Source: Hirudinaria manillensis
Lineage: Eukaryota > Annelida > Clitellata > Hirudinida > Hirudinidae
Length of the DNA stretch: 64,000 nt
Direction of reading: 5' to 3'
Assembly: GCA_034509925.1 (NCBI GenBank)
Contig: CM067528.1
Location: 6,740,001-6,804,000 of the forward strand
Both the position numbers and the translations under genes were made by a program. The notes beneath the pieces were generated by a model that was not told the origin of the DNA, did no database searches, and saw only the letters and a program-made list of their open reading frames with translations. Positions 45,254 to 60,646 of this stretch are shown piece after piece (the stretch's first letter is position 1; every line of letters starts with the position of its first letter).

Positions 45254-47155
45254 GTTGTTGTTGTTGTTGCTATTTTAGTTACTATTGTTTCAAGCCGTTT
45301 CTTTAGCATCGGCTGCGGTATCCTTGAGATTGGCAGTGTCCGAACTGATTTCAATTATTTCAGCTGCAATCTTGGAGGACTTGTTGAGTCTGAGGCTGTC
45401 GATCCTCGCGCGATCTGCTGGTCCCCAGTCTCTCGTTGGTTTAGAAACTTCTTTCAATCTCTGTTTGGATCGATCACCATAATCACGTCGTTTAAAAAAA
45501 TAATTAAAAATAAATAAATAATAAACAGATAGATAAATAAACAAACAAATAACTAACTAATAAGTAAATAAAGGGATTGACTTACAATTCATTCTATTAG
45601 ATTCATTGAATAATTATTCTAACCTCCAGAAGAGATCCTTTGACTTTAACTAATTGGCATATGGCAATGACTGGTATAGGGATAATGGAGCTGAGCGAGA
45701 AGACAAGGCCGAGTAAAATTGCCCAGGTCGGGTACTTGTACTTTCCATATGACACGGGAGTATGCATAACGACGTTCGTTATGAACAGGAACTAAGGAAG
45801 CGATATTGGCAATTACCAGTACAGCTATGACATAGTTGCATCTAATAATACTTCTGTGCTTGTTATTCATGGTTCTATTTCATGTAGTGAAGGCAATAAA
45901 TTAAATAACCTTCACTTTATGTATAATAATATTAACTAAAATTATTATTATTATTATTATTATTATTATTGTTGTTGTTTTTGTTATTATCGCTGCATCT
46001 AGACTATTGTGAAGATTGGAAAATAATCTGGTCACGCTGAGGAATAAAAGCGATCAAAAAACATATCCAGTAAGGAAATAAATTAATATTTAAAGATTAA
46101 TAAGTTTAAAATTTAATGTTTAAAAATAGTAATAGAAACTGATCGTTTCATTAAGTTAGTACTTTTGAAGTGGCCTTTAATTTTTGCAATGTTTAAAATT
46201 GTTTGTCTTCAACTAGAATCGTACAAAAGACGTCCTTCTATGGACCTTATGGATCTTAGCAACATCAGTAATAAATGATATTGGCAATCAGATGATCTGT
46301 TGTCCTGATTTGAAGTAACGAAAAGGTTCGTACCAATATGAGTGTGGGGGTGATGAATCTCCAACAGTAGCACCACCATTTCGTCGGTGTCCAGCCCAGC
46401 ATGAGAGTCATGTCTTGATAAAAATTCGAGCAACCTGAGTGATGAAGCGAAGTTAGAATGAAATAAACTAATCAAACTTCTCATTGACAATGCATCTCCA
46501 TCCACTTAGAAACCCGATCGAGCACCTTAGACTATTAGATATCCAACAGCCGTGATGGATGCTGAAATGATGGCTATTACCACCACAGACATACACAGAT
46601 ACAACCCATTGAGTCAACGTGTCATGAGACAGATTCAAGATTTGATGATTACTCATCTGTGGTATGACTTCAAGTTACAATAACAACTACTAACTTTATA
46701 ATTACATTACGCGAGCCCTATTTTTTTTGCATTTCTTTGATAATTAATCATCTTTTGACAATTGAATCATCTACATACCAAGCAAAATGCTTTTAATAAG
46801 AAACAAAACGTGACAAAAGTAATTGAAATAAAGAATTATTTGAACCCACCGTAAACCCAGGCTATAGCAATGCACTCCAACAACGACAGAATCATCAGAG
46901 AGAACGTTGAACAATACCAATCCAGAATTTGGAAAAAGTAAATACCACCCTTGAAATAAAAATAGCAACGCTTTCTTCACTAACAGATTTGAACCTCTAA
47001 CGAAATGTTTTTCAAATTATTTTGAATTTCCTCATTTAATATTCACCTAATAAAAATTGGTGAAAGTCAATTAAAATCTCTAATATATAAAAAAAATAAC
47101 ATTTAATCTCAAAATGACAGACCCTGGTAACACACGCTAGTCCAAACATGAGTTC
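44762..47155. repeat. Tandem duplication, unit 1 (SLC6 3' end)
   Basis: This 2394-bp segment matches 47156-49543 almost perfectly. The differences seen are lengths of TTA runs. The GTTC at 44758-44761, 47152-47155 and 49540-49543 is shared by both edges and the junction, so the duplication probably used 4 bp of microhomology. The right edge cuts inside an SLC6 exon. Confidence 0.93.
45290..46949 (-). other. Second set of the last four SLC6 exons
   Basis: Exons 46850-46949, 46334-46434, 45624-45791 and 45290-45460 repeat the four terminal exons of the SLC6 gene with intact splice sites, frame and stop. The preceding exon is only partly duplicated: its last 33 bases lie at 47123-47155, without an acceptor. 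These exons could therefore be used only by splicing from the shared exon at 49511-49639 past the nearer set. The encoded residues appear identical, so use of either set would change the 3' UTR but not the protein. They may be spare copies, alternative 3' ends or an assembly duplicate. Confidence 0.85.
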
Positions 47156-47610
47156 GGTGAGAAAACAAGCGAACATTTGAACAGAATCTAACAACTAGAA
47201 AGATAGATCTTGGCTAGTTTATTTTGTTCAATTAAAAAAAAAAAAGTAGAAATAAACTTCAAAGACTCGTGAACGCGTTAGGATGAAATTAGGCTATCGA
47301 TCATGATCCAACAACAAGTATTATTACTCCTGCCTGCATTGTGAAAAGCAAGTGCTTACAATAACGACGACTACAACAACACGACATCACCGAGTAAACA
47401 GTCGACTAACGAAGTATTCAAACCTCCAGAAAGCAACAACAACAACGACGACGACGACGACACGAGAACTAATCCTCGCATGACTGAAACATCGACACTT
47501 CTTTGGAAAGAAGAGGTAAAATCACAAACAATAACAACAACACAAACAATACATCAAAACAACAGAAAAATAAAAGAGGAGGAATACGTGAAGGACTTCT
47601 TTGTTGTTGC

Positions 47611-47644
<34 letters not shown>

Positions 47645-49543
47645 GTTGTTGTTGTTGTTGCTATTTTAGTTACTATTGTTTCAAGCCGTTTCTTTAGCAT
47701 CGGCTGCGGTATCCTTGAGATTGGCAGTGTCCGAACTGATTTCAATTATTTCAGCTGCAATCTTGGAGGACTTGTTGAGTCTGAGGCTGTCGATCCTCGC
47801 GCGATCTGCTGGTCCCCAGTCTCTCGTTGGTTTAGAAACTTCTTTCAATCTCTGTTTGGATCGATCACCATAATCACGTCGTTTAAAAAAATAATTAAAA
47901 ATAAATAAATAATAAACAGATAGATAAATAAACAAACAAATAACTAACTAATAAGTAAATAAAGGGATTGACTTACAATTCATTCTATTAGATTCATTGA
48001 ATAATTATTCTAACCTCCAGAAGAGATCCTTTGACTTTAACTAATTGGCATATGGCAATGACTGGTATAGGGATAATGGAGCTGAGCGAGAAGACAAGGC
48101 CGAGTAAAATTGCCCAGGTCGGGTACTTGTACTTTCCATATGACACGGGAGTATGCATAACGACGTTCGTTATGAACAGGAACTAAGGAAGCGATATTGG
48201 CAATTACCAGTACAGCTATGACATAGTTGCATCTAATAATACTTCTGTGCTTGTTATTCATGGTTCTATTTCATGTAGTGAAGGCAATAAATTAAATAAC
48301 CTTCACTTTATGTATAATAATATTAACTAAAATTATTATTATTATTATTATTATTATTGTTGTTGTTTTTGTTATTATCGCTGCATCTAGACTATTGTGA
48401 AGATTGGAAAATAATCTGGTCACGCTGAGGAATAAAAGCGATCAAAAAACATATCCAGTAAGGAAATAAATTAATATTTAAAGATTAATAAGTTTAAAAT
48501 TTAATGTTTAAAAATAGTAATAGAAACTGATCGTTTCATTAAGTTAGTACTTTTGAAGTGGCCTTTAATTTTTGCAATGTTTAAAATTGTTTGTCTTCAA
48601 CTAGAATCGTACAAAAGACGTCCTTCTATGGACCTTATGGATCTTAGCAACATCAGTAATAAATGATATTGGCAATCAGATGATCTGTTGTCCTGATTTG
48701 AAGTAACGAAAAGGTTCGTACCAATATGAGTGTGGGGGTGATGAATCTCCAACAGTAGCACCACCATTTCGTCGGTGTCCAGCCCAGCATGAGAGTCATG
48801 TCTTGATAAAAATTCGAGCAACCTGAGTGATGAAGCGAAGTTAGAATGAAATAAACTAATCAAACTTCTCATTGACAATGCATCTCCATCCACTTAGAAA
48901 CCCGATCGAGCACCTTAGACTATTAGATATCCAACAGCCGTGATGGATGCTGAAATGATGGCTATTACCACCACAGACATACACAGATACAACCCATTGA
49001 GTCAACGTGTCATGAGACAGATTCAAGATTTGATGATTACTCATCTGTGGTATGACTTCAAGTTACAATAACAACTACTAACTTTATAATTACATTACGC
49101 GAGCCCTATTTTTTTTGCATTTCTTTGATAATTAATCATCTTTTGACAATTGAATCATCTACATACCAAGCAAAATGCTTTTAATAAGAAACAAAACGTG
49201 ACAAAAGTAATTGAAATAAAGAATTATTTGAACCCACCGTAAACCCAGGCTATAGCAATGCACTCCAACAACGACAGAATCATCAGAGAGAACGTTGAAC
49301 AATACCAATCCAGAATTTGGAAAAAGTAAATACCACCCTTGAAATAAAAATAGCAACGCTTTCTTCACTAACAGATTTGAACCTCTAACGAAATGTTTTT
49401 CAAATTATTTTGAATTTCCTCATTTAATATTCACCTAATAAAAATTGGTGAAAGTCAATTAAAATCTCTAATATATAAAAAAAATAACATTTAATCTCAA
49501 AATGACAGACCCTGGTAACACACGCTAGTCCAAACATGAGTTC
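47156..49543. repeat. Tandem duplication, unit 2 (SLC6 3' end)
   Basis: This 2388-bp unit is next to the upstream SLC6 exons. It contains the last 33 bases of exon 10, exons 11-14 and the 3' UTR start, including CAA/TAA triplet runs directly after the stop codon. Confidence 0.93.
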
Positions 49544-52500
49544 AATGAAGCACAGGAAGCCGGTGAAGATGTACTTCCTTCTCGCTAAGACTGGAAACTC
49601 ATCGAATATTCCACTTAGGACAGTCTCAAACATACCGAACTGTTGCAGAAACAACAATAGTTGTCATCATTATGGGCTTTCTTATAATTACAAATTCATA
49701 TTTATGACCAATGCACGTAATAATATCATCATCACCATCATCAATGAAATCAATCACGAATTCTTCTTCCTCATCCTCAATTTGAAATAATTTCATTTAG
49801 TAATTTAGTCAACAAACCAACACCCTTGCCGTTATCATCATCGTCATCGTCGTTATCATCATCATTACCATCATCATCATCAGCGCTACCACCACCACCA
49901 CCAACTTGGCTGTCGACCCCGACAAAGAAGATGAAGACGAAGAAGAGGACAGCCCAGCCGGGTGCAAAGGGCATCGAAGAAATGGCTTCCGGAAGGACGA
50001 TGAATACCAAACCTGGCCCTGAAAGTTGTTATAAAAAAGTCATGGCATGTTAACTTGGAGTTAATATTGATATTTAATATTTAATATTAATTCAGTAGCC
50101 CTGCCCTTAATTCAGTAATTAACATTAATCCTCATTTCAATGCTCTGCCAAAGTTTACTCCATTACAAATCAGAACAGGAATACATTAGGAGCAAGAAAC
50201 ACCATCATCATCGTCGTCGACACCATTACTATCATCATCACCGTCGTCACCAACACCATCATCGTGATCATCATCATCATCGCCATCATCTTGAAGATGC
50301 AAATCACTTCCATCGTTGAGATCAGCAAAGACAAGGAATGGCCTCAACATGTTGTCGAGACATTAATCTCGGGAAATGAATGATCGAGAAAGGAAGATGT
50401 GTGCTAACGAGCTGTACAGTATTCAGTAACTTACGGTTACAGGAATTACCTGATATCAATTAATTAATCAATCAATATATTATTATGTTATTATATTCGT
50501 AAATATTAAAATAAGATTGTTAATTAAAACGAGATACTTAAGTCGTGTTTGATTACAATCTGATTAACGTTACAAGAATTTATTTCAGGCTGCGCTTATC
50601 TATTCCTCAAGCATAAAAGCAATGAATAAATGATTAAAATTATCACGTAATTTACATAATCATAATCATAATTTCTACGACCTTGCACGACGACATCTTC
50701 TACCTTGAGACCCGTCTGCCTGGCCATGTAACCAATGGTCGAGAAGATGACGAAGCCTACATCAATAAAATGACTTAAAAGGCTTAAATTGATTGTCAAT
50801 GACATTTCCATGTTTTTAAATTTTATTGTCCACGTTTTTGATCAGCTGTTCTTCTCTGCACGTCATTTGTTACGTTATTCCCATTGGCATTCATTATGAA
50901 TTGGAACTATTGGACATCCAAACCCCATCCTACACTAAAAATGTGGATGACCTGCTTTCTTTTGAATACTTTACAGAGGAGTTTCAAAACTGAAGAAAGC
51001 TTGTCTCAATCGTTATGGGCGATGTTTGGTTGGTTCTATCTATTTGTGCGAGAAGTTCAGTTACATAATCATTCAACACTTGTCATCTCCCGGTCGTTAC
51101 GTGTTTTTGAATTTATATAAAAATAAATTTTATTCGATGATTTCAATTTAATGTGCGGATGTTATTTCGTGCTATTACGATATATCAAGGTCAAATCGTC
51201 CATATTTGGACTCTGCTGGTGCGGTAAATGATTCTCGAAATGTTGGGTTCAATAAATAAATCCCTGAGATGGAGAGAAGCCACCTTTCAGTAAAGGAATC
51301 AACTATTACTTTGTAACTATATCCTTTCTTTATAATAGGTTCAAAGTTGCGGCCATATTCATTAAGTTACAATTAAAAACTAAAATAATTTTAATACACG
51401 AATAAATAAATATTTATTTACCTGACAGGAAGGCCGTCAGAGTATCGATCAATGAAACGATTACGGCGTCTCTGAAATGAAATGATAAACATTAACGTCT
51501 AATGGCGCATAAATGTTAAACCGATTTAATATTACTTATCATTTATTATCAATGACAATGCTTTGAATGATGTTAACATCCACCATATAAGTAACCCAAC
51601 CCTAACCCGCACTTAATTACTTAATTATTATGAAAATATTATGATTAATATTTTCCTTTAATAACCAAATAGCTAGTCATACACATTGAAGCCTGAAAGT
51701 AATACCTTATTGGTCAATGACAGAGGAATAACAAATAAATACATTCGCTACTATAATCTAATATTACAATATATGAAATAAATATTATTTTTATTATTAG
51801 TCTTTAAAAATTGAAGTAATTGCTTAAACTCGCATTTCAGGGTATAACCTTTTGGAGATTAAAACTAACAATAGTACAGATGCAAACATATAATAAGAGA
51901 AACGATGACAGAAACATTGATAATAAGATTGACAGAAATAATGATAACGAGGTCACCTGTAGAAATTGTTATTAAATTTATTGTAACTGGCCATGGTTAT
52001 CCAGGCTCCCCAAGCCACGCCCATGCTGTAGAACATTTGCTGGGCTGCTTCTGCCCACGGCTGGATAAAGAAAACAGGTCGAATAAATAGTTGTAATATT
52101 CATTAATGATTGCTTGATAATAATTAAACTATTTGTAAAGAAAAATTAAAATTATTTGAAAAAATGGTTTCGATATAATTCATCGAGTGAAATATTTCTA
52201 ATATTGGCTCTAAAGAAAGATAAATAATAGGCTTGCCAAGTGTTTGAACACTTGATGTGCAGCCAATAGGGTTCAAGTACATAGCCAGAGTGCTTAATAA
52301 TTTCATTCCATTCGTAATAAGATGATTATGGCTTGAAATAAGATATTTTTCAACAATAAACAAACAAGGCACATTAACAATTGAATCGAATCTTACAAGG
52401 CACATGACAAATTAATATGCATCTCCAGTAGTAACTTGATTCATTTGAATACAACCTCTCATTGAAATACACTAACAATCGATCAATTATGCATTCCAAG

Positions 52501-55500
52501 ATGTCTCCAAATTCTTTCTGGGGAGGCTGAACTAATGCAATTATCTGATTAATTTTCACATCCAACAATTGCAAGAATTAAATGTTTTAAGACACTTTGA
52601 CTACATTACTCGGTTTCGCTTTCGTTTGACTGATGACGATATTATTTAGTATGACAGCTTTTTAACTAGACCAACAACAGTTTCTTGTACTTTCATACAA
52701 CTTCCATACTTTCATAACTAATCCTTATTGCTCAATATGGTGTTACATATAATATAAAATTGATGAGTTTATATTTTGTATTTGAACATTTAAGAGATTA
52801 AATGCATAATAAGGTCAATAAGATCAATTAATAAGAAACAATTGACAGAAATCGACAAAATATTTTCAAAATCACTGACATTGCAAATGCTTGATAAGAA
52901 ATAGATTTTTTGGAAACAAAAAAATGAAAATCAAATGAAACGAAGCTCATGTGACCTGGTATTCGTTCGTTTAACGTCAGACTAAGTTAAAATAAATCGT
53001 TAAACAAACAATTTCCTACTGCAAACATAAATTCAACTATACCAGCAAATAATGACAAATTGTTTTGAAGGACCTTGCTATATAATTCACATTTACCAAT
53101 ATTGGTATCATGATCAAAACCTTCATCTCGTTTGTGGCATTATTGTCACATTGTTTAACCGTCATCGCCTCCATCACATCATCATCGTTGTCGTCATCAT
53201 CATCGTCATAATGATTATAATCGTCATCATCATCATAATGAATGAGTGGGCAGCAGAACCAACTACACTATTGACTTAAGCAACTGATCTAAAACACTGC
53301 TTCGGTTTGACTATTGACTGATAAGAGATACGTAAACACAAAGAAACATTAATCAGATATTCAGAATAATTACTTTAATAATTTAATATCAAATAAATTT
53401 AATAATATCAAACAATAATAAGAAATAATAACAATAATAATATAAATAATAACAATAATAATAAGAATAATATTAAGAAGAAGAAAGAGAAGAACAGAAA
53501 CCAATTCTCGGTTAGGTATTTCTGTATCCGGACACGTGAACAATCTTATTCATGACCTTAAATCATATTTGATTGAATAATTAATTAAGAAATATTCTTA
53601 AATTTCGCTCAGAATTCCATAACGACATCTTCTACGCAATACATGTTTACATTTTACCAGTGATTAAGTAAACAAATATCTTATTCATTATCTGCAGATA
53701 AATGCATGCAATTGAAATAAATTGAATATTGTGTAAAAAGTAGTTTAAAATGTTTTAATCAAGAAACATGAGTGATACATTGACAATGCTCAGCTTAAGT
53801 TAAATTAAAATGAGAAATCAAAGACCATTAAGTATTTCAGTCAGCGATGAATCTTTTAATAAAATCCTTTCAAAACAATAAGTTATAATAATTAAATAAT
53901 AATATTAATAATAACATCCATAATTAATAACAATAATATTATTATTACATATTATTATTTTGGTAAATAAAAAGAAGATGAAAAGTGAAAGTGATTTTTT
54001 TTACCTGGAATCTAAGAAGATGGTGCCACTTGGGTACAACGTAGAACTTGATTCCATCGATTGCACCCTCCATGGTGAGACCTTTGATGATGAAGATGAG
54101 TAAAAGTACGTAAGGAAGGGTGGCTGTCACGTACACTACCTGAGTGATTGAATGAAATCATTTACATAAATTCGGTCTGTAAATTGAAAGAAAACATTAT
54201 ATTATATTATCTAATATATTATATATTATATTATATTGTTTTATATTATATCACATTATATTATCGAGTGAAACTATTTACAGGAAGTAACATTGCATGT
54301 TGTTGCTACATGTTAATCGGGAATGAGTTCATATTTTAATTGGACGAGAAAGAAAATCACAAATTCATCAACATAAACATAAACATGATTATACTAACGA
54401 CAACTAAATAGGTCATGGTGGTGATGATAATGATGATGATGACTGTCATGGAGGTAACAAGAATAGCAATTAATCTATCATTTAAAGCAAATAACGTCAT
54501 TACCAGAAAGTTTCAAATAAACTGGACATAAACTGAATAATTGATTAACCAATTAAATAAATTAATGATTAAAATTAAAATTAATTATTAAAATAAAAAT
54601 AAATTAGTAATTAATTAAAGCTCATCAGGTCACCTTGCCAGAGGTTTTGACACCTCTGTACAGACAGAGGAATATGAATATCCAGGCTATGAGTAAACAG
54701 AAAGCCAACGGCCATTGGGGTGATCCTGGTTCGTCAATACCAGGTGATATGTTCAGTACCTTGTAACTGAAATTACAATCGATATTTTCAAGTTTACGAC
54801 TTAAACTGATTAAATACTGCATTATATTATAAGATTTTATTAAAAATTATTTCACAAGTATTTATAACAAATAACTCTTATAGTCAACCAGTTGTTTCAT
54901 TACCGAGAATAATTTAAAACGACTTCTATTTAATTAAATTAAAATCTAATATAATTTAATAGAAAATAATTAAGCAATTAAAACCTGTAAAGAAAGAAAC
55001 ATTAATAAATTTCGAATTAAGAAAATTTTTGAAAATTAAGAAAATTTTGAAAACACAAATTCAAGTCTTTAATGGAACTAATTAAAAAAATAATAATTTA
55101 AGGATTTATCTTAAAATTGCACGAAATATGATTTTTTATCCTGAAAACATTAAAATGGGTTTAAAATGTTAAATAAGTTGAAATTCATTATAAAACCATT
55201 TACTGACTTAACTTTCAGCTTCAATTAAAATAATCAGAATTAATCGAAGAATTCACAACCTGAACTTTCGATTTACATTTTGCGATTCATTTTATTAATT
55301 ATTTAATTCCACGATTAAATTGGAACTTTAGTTTTAAAAAATGGATTTCCAAATTGACGCCGAGCAATTTAAACAGCGATTTTAAAATCTTAGAATGATA
55401 CTCAGGTTGCCGATGATATGAGAAGACTTTTAGGTTTCAAAATTGCTAAATTTTAATTAAGCCCATTTTTTTAGCAATTATTATTTGAGCGTTATTAATC

Positions 55501-58500
55501 TTAGCATTTTGAATCAATTATTATTAATCTGAAATCTCAGTATTGTGAATTCAGCTAAAAACAAAGCAGTTCCACTCTTTCGTATCATGAAAATCTGTCG
55601 CTCAAAACAAGTTCTTAGTAAATATTGTTGGATCCCTAGATCCAATAAATTGAAGAATAATTAAAATTATATTGCCGATTAATTAATTTAATAATTAATT
55701 AAATTTAGTGGCAATATAATTTGAGAATTAATTGGTGCTATTCAGACTCTTTGGTTATGTACCTTGACAAATGGATTTATCTCGGAAAGTAGAGCGAGAA
55801 TTAGAGAACAGCAGATTTCAAGACTTAGACTTTTGAAGCATCGTGCATCTTCCAAGCCTCTGACAACTTTCAATAAACCTGACCTTCTATAATTAGTTTG
55901 AGGACCCCGGGTTATTACAATATTATCAATCATTGTTTCATTGGCCACATTGAACAATGGAAAACATTATTAAAAGAAACATTTTAAGAAGAAGAATTGT
56001 AAAATACATTTTATTAGCAGCTCAAAAGATTGACAATTCGTGGAAAACTAATTCGAATTTCATCTAAAAAATACTTTAATGGAACTCTTTGAAGAAAAGT
56101 TTTAGCATTTTGTTACGTGTATGTTGTTAAGAAGTAAGTTATGCATGTGAAGAAATTCATTTGAAATCATGGCCTTGGGACAGGATGCTTCAGCTGGCGA
56201 TGAGGGTTATATGCTTCTACTTAAAAACTTTGAACAATGAATGCTACCACTGGATTATTTATGGATTACATCACAACAGATCATTCATCATGGAATTCGA
56301 TAGGTTTCCACCAGGTCAGTGGTCAGTTGAGATAAATAAGGTCATCAACTATGCTTTCTGACATGTTAATAATAAAATAATTGTCCCTTAAGCATATTTT
56401 TGTCCAACTGAGTAAGTTACTGAAAAATTAAATATTCAAATATTCTAAAACAAAAATATAAAGCATTTATATTTTTACATATTTATAATTTTTTAAAGCT
56501 TGATAAATTAATAATTAATTAATATTTTTCTCAGCTCACTGTTTACGCAGAAAAGACAAAGAAAGAGCATATCTTTCTAGGTTTAACAGCTGTTTAAGGC
56601 AGAATAATATCATTAGCAAAACAAAGGATACTTTTTACAGCATTTATTGAGACCGGTTCAAAATAAAATCTTTATTCGATGCAATAAACCATGAATTTAT
56701 TTGGCAATTTTCTCAAATAATTCGTTTAATTAAATTTTATATTTTTTAAATTTGTTAATTATTCGATAATTAATTGGTTATATGCGTTTCGTGGCATTCA
56801 AACAAAATGCGCAAGAAGCAAGCAGATAGGCAGAAGATAAGCTCTTGTAGTGGAGGTGGTCGGTGTGAAAGCATTTGCCGAATCTCTAAACATCGTTTCA
56901 GTTACTTCTGAACGTCATACTTTATCATGCCCCATGTTTGCCTCATTCTTTCTCAATATATCTCTCACTGACAGGCCACTTATTTACTGGATTGCAACCT
57001 TGGACAACATCTCATGGTCTTATCCCATCTCGGCTGATGCGGCTGTTGTGTCAATAACACATTATTGTATTGTTTTTGCGCGATTAGCCTAATTTTAATA
57101 TATTATTCTATTAAATTGACATGAAAGGCCCTGAAATTCTTAAGGAAAAACAAGCTAAAATGAATCTGCGCTTCGAAGCTAGATCATGAATCACCCGAAA
57201 AGAAATTGAAATTGTTCCTAAGAAACAGCAAGAAGTTGATAAAAATAAATTAAAACGAAACTTTCAGCAATTAACGGAGCATTTATCAGGCAATTTATTC
57301 GTAGTTATACACAGAGTTCCCTTTTGACCAGTCAACTAACTGTGACATCCCTACCTTGGATAAGTCACAGGCAAAAGCCAACGACCTAGGAGCAAATTTC
57401 GCCGGTCAACTTTTTTTCCCAGTTATGGGTCAGGGTTACAGATAAGGTCAATGAATGAACGCAAAAAAAAAATATAACCAATAAGTTGGCTAATGCCCGT
57501 GACTTGGCTAACATTCCTTGTAACAAACGACCAAAAAACAATCGAACCTCCAAAATTCTTCACTGGCGGTCCTAGGGTTAGAGATATTGGACACATTGAT
57601 AACACCGCTCGTATTATCGTCCTTCCATCTGGTAACGCAGGATGGTGTATTCCAGGGGTTCTCGCAGGTTTTCCACGGAAGAGTCCACGAAAAAGAGTGG
57701 TAAAAATAGTAGAGAGTCCAAGCGATGATGACGTTGTAGTAAACACAGGTTATACCGGATACTATGACCATCCCTAAGCCGACACCTATTTATATAAAGA
57801 GTACTTGTTATTTACAACAGCTTTTGAAGTTGCTTTTATTTATCCTGAGCATTAAAATAGCTAATAATGAATGATTATTGATTCTTTATTAAATTATTAT
57901 TACTATTATTATTATTATTATTATTATTATTGGACAAACTGAATTTATAGAATCTCGTACTCAGCAATTAGTCGGTGGATGAAAAGAATGCAATTATCCA
58001 AGACACCTGCTTTAACTAAATATATTCACATATTACTTATGCCGAGATGTGTAATCTCCTATTGAGGCAGTACTGCTTCGGACTCCATCTGATAAAAAAA
58101 AAGCATCGAATGCGAGTAGACGCTCAAGTCACTAAACAACAACATCCCTTTGGAAAACAACCCTTGATTGCGTGGTGCAGGTGGCCGAATAAGTAGCGTT
58201 CCTGCTTGCGACAGTAATGGCAATCAGACGTTATTTGTCGTGTTCGACACCTAGGAGTGCGTTGCTTTGGAGCGCTCTCGGACGGGGACGACACGCGGAT
58301 AGAGATCGCTTAGCAGTGCCCTCTTATATCTCCGGGACTCATAAGGGCACTCAAAAGTTGAATATGCGGGTTGAGATCAATTAATTTCATCTCATTAATA
58401 TAACGATAATAATATAAATTTCAAATGCAGGCATTCACAACATACATTGTACTTTGGAGCATTACTCCTACCTTAATAGACAAAGAATTATACCGTAGTA

Positions 58501-60608
58501 TATTTCTGATTTTATTTATTATAATATATTAAAGATATGCGTATATATTTCCATAGAACAAAATCTTAAATAAAAATAATTTTGTCGGAAACAGCCAAAA
58601 CGATAATTAAGTTTGTTATTCAACGAATCGAGAAATTACAATATATTAATATGTAAATTACAATATATTAATACATAAATTATACATTTTAATACATAAA
58701 TTATAATATATTAATATAATTTTAAGATGTACTTTTTATTTCTTTTTGTGGATGAAATATCGGTCCGGCATTCATAACAGGCCATCATAATGGTAATGTT
58801 TATATTTTCTCAATATATTAATATACATTATTATTATTTATTTAATAATTTAATATTATTAGTATATTATCTTAGTATACTAATTCATATATGATATATT
58901 TTTATTTGAAAATAAACAACCCTTTAAAGATAGCTGCAAGTAAAACATTGATGAGGCCATAGATTTCATCGAACAAAGAATTTCTTTTTATGCATGAAAT
59001 GAGGTAAGTTTTTCAAAAGTACACATACAAGTATCGCATGAGTATCACAACGTTGCCTTGGCAATCATCCCTTTAGAGACTTTAAAAAAGAAGCCAATGA
59101 AAGTATTTTAAAAAAATTTTCATTTATTTGGGAGGTGGGTCATCAAAAGATATAAAACGTAAAAGCCCTCCTTGTCAATATTGTGCCAATATTATTATAC
59201 TTCAATAATTAATTAAATATAACTGATTGAATAAATAATTAGAAAATAATAAAGTTACCTGAAAATTTGAACCTAAATAACTGACTGAATGTAATAAAAA
59301 AAAATATTAATAACGTCGACGACAACAGCACCAGCAGTACTAACAACAACAACAACAACAACAGCAACAATAGCAACAGCAGCAATAAAACCATGCGTTT
59401 AATGGGACAAAAAAATGCAAAGGTTATATTGGGAATCTGATAACTACCGAACTCCAAAAATACTCTCACAACTATGGTCTTACCAGACTAGGCACGATAC
59501 AACTGAGCACTAATGATATAAATTTACAGTGGCTTACCAGGAGGGGTGAACGAATGCCCCAGGCAAAAAAAAATAGTTGGTACATCACAGATGACTTATG
59601 ATTTAAACCAAGATTTATTTAGGGTTACGGTTTTAATTCATTAAATTCTTGTACACAAAATGAATGTAAGAATATCAACAATAATGTATGAACAGTGTTT
59701 CAGAAAAATACTGATTTAAGTAATAGTTTTTTATTATTACTATTATTATTATTTTAATAAATTAAAAAGAAATCAAATAATATCATTGACTTTAATGTAC
59801 TTTTTTAAAATAATACTTCGTTTAATGAATTTGAAGTGCACCGTGATGTCAAGAATCGCTTTTAAGTCCCACTTTGAAACATTTCATTGAGGGACGCATT
59901 GACTAAATACTTGAGCACATTGTTCGATTGTTATTAACACAACTTGCTTAATTATTATAATTAATGTCTGCATACTAATTACTCCTTCCGGCTTATCTTG
60001 GGATGCTCCGCTTTCATAAAATAACTGCTATTGAAAGTTATTCAATTATTTGGTGCAATTAAGAATCTCAGTTTTGCTCGAACTATTGCAACAGTCAACG
60101 TCACAATCCAGCCCGTGGTACCCTGATTGCAGGCGTTACATAAATATTAGGGTATCCTAGAATATATCAGCAACAACAAAAACAACATTAATAAAGACGG
60201 AGAGAAGATTTATGAGAGATACAACAATAATAATTCTTGACTAATTGTGCTTATTTAAGTCCAAGCCACCATTTCACTTGGCTATTTTTAGGCACAAAGT
60301 AATTTTGCACTGGAGGATTGTCTATGAATAAGAGAAAATAATGATAAAATGATTAAACGTTGAAGTGCTCCAGAAGTTATTTTCTGAATTTTGCGGAATA
60401 TTATTTCCATATTTATCAAGAAATCTCTAAAAAATATTTTTTCAACCCCCCACAAGTGAAGCTGCCAAGTTTAAGATAAAAGTAAATAAGGACAAAAGTT
60501 TATTTTTTTAACACAAAAAGTCACTCAATGTAAACTTGTGCTTCCCTTCTTTCTTTATTTTTATGAAACTCATTTCTACCTTATTCAGTGTCAAGAATCG
60601 TTGTATAG

Positions 60609-60646
<38 letters not shown>

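Noticed and set aside
45086-45517. 143-codon plus-strand frame with an Ile run (and its duplicate at 47480)
   Set aside because: It is antisense to the SLC6 terminal exon and 3' UTR; the Ile run is a TTA/ATT microsatellite.
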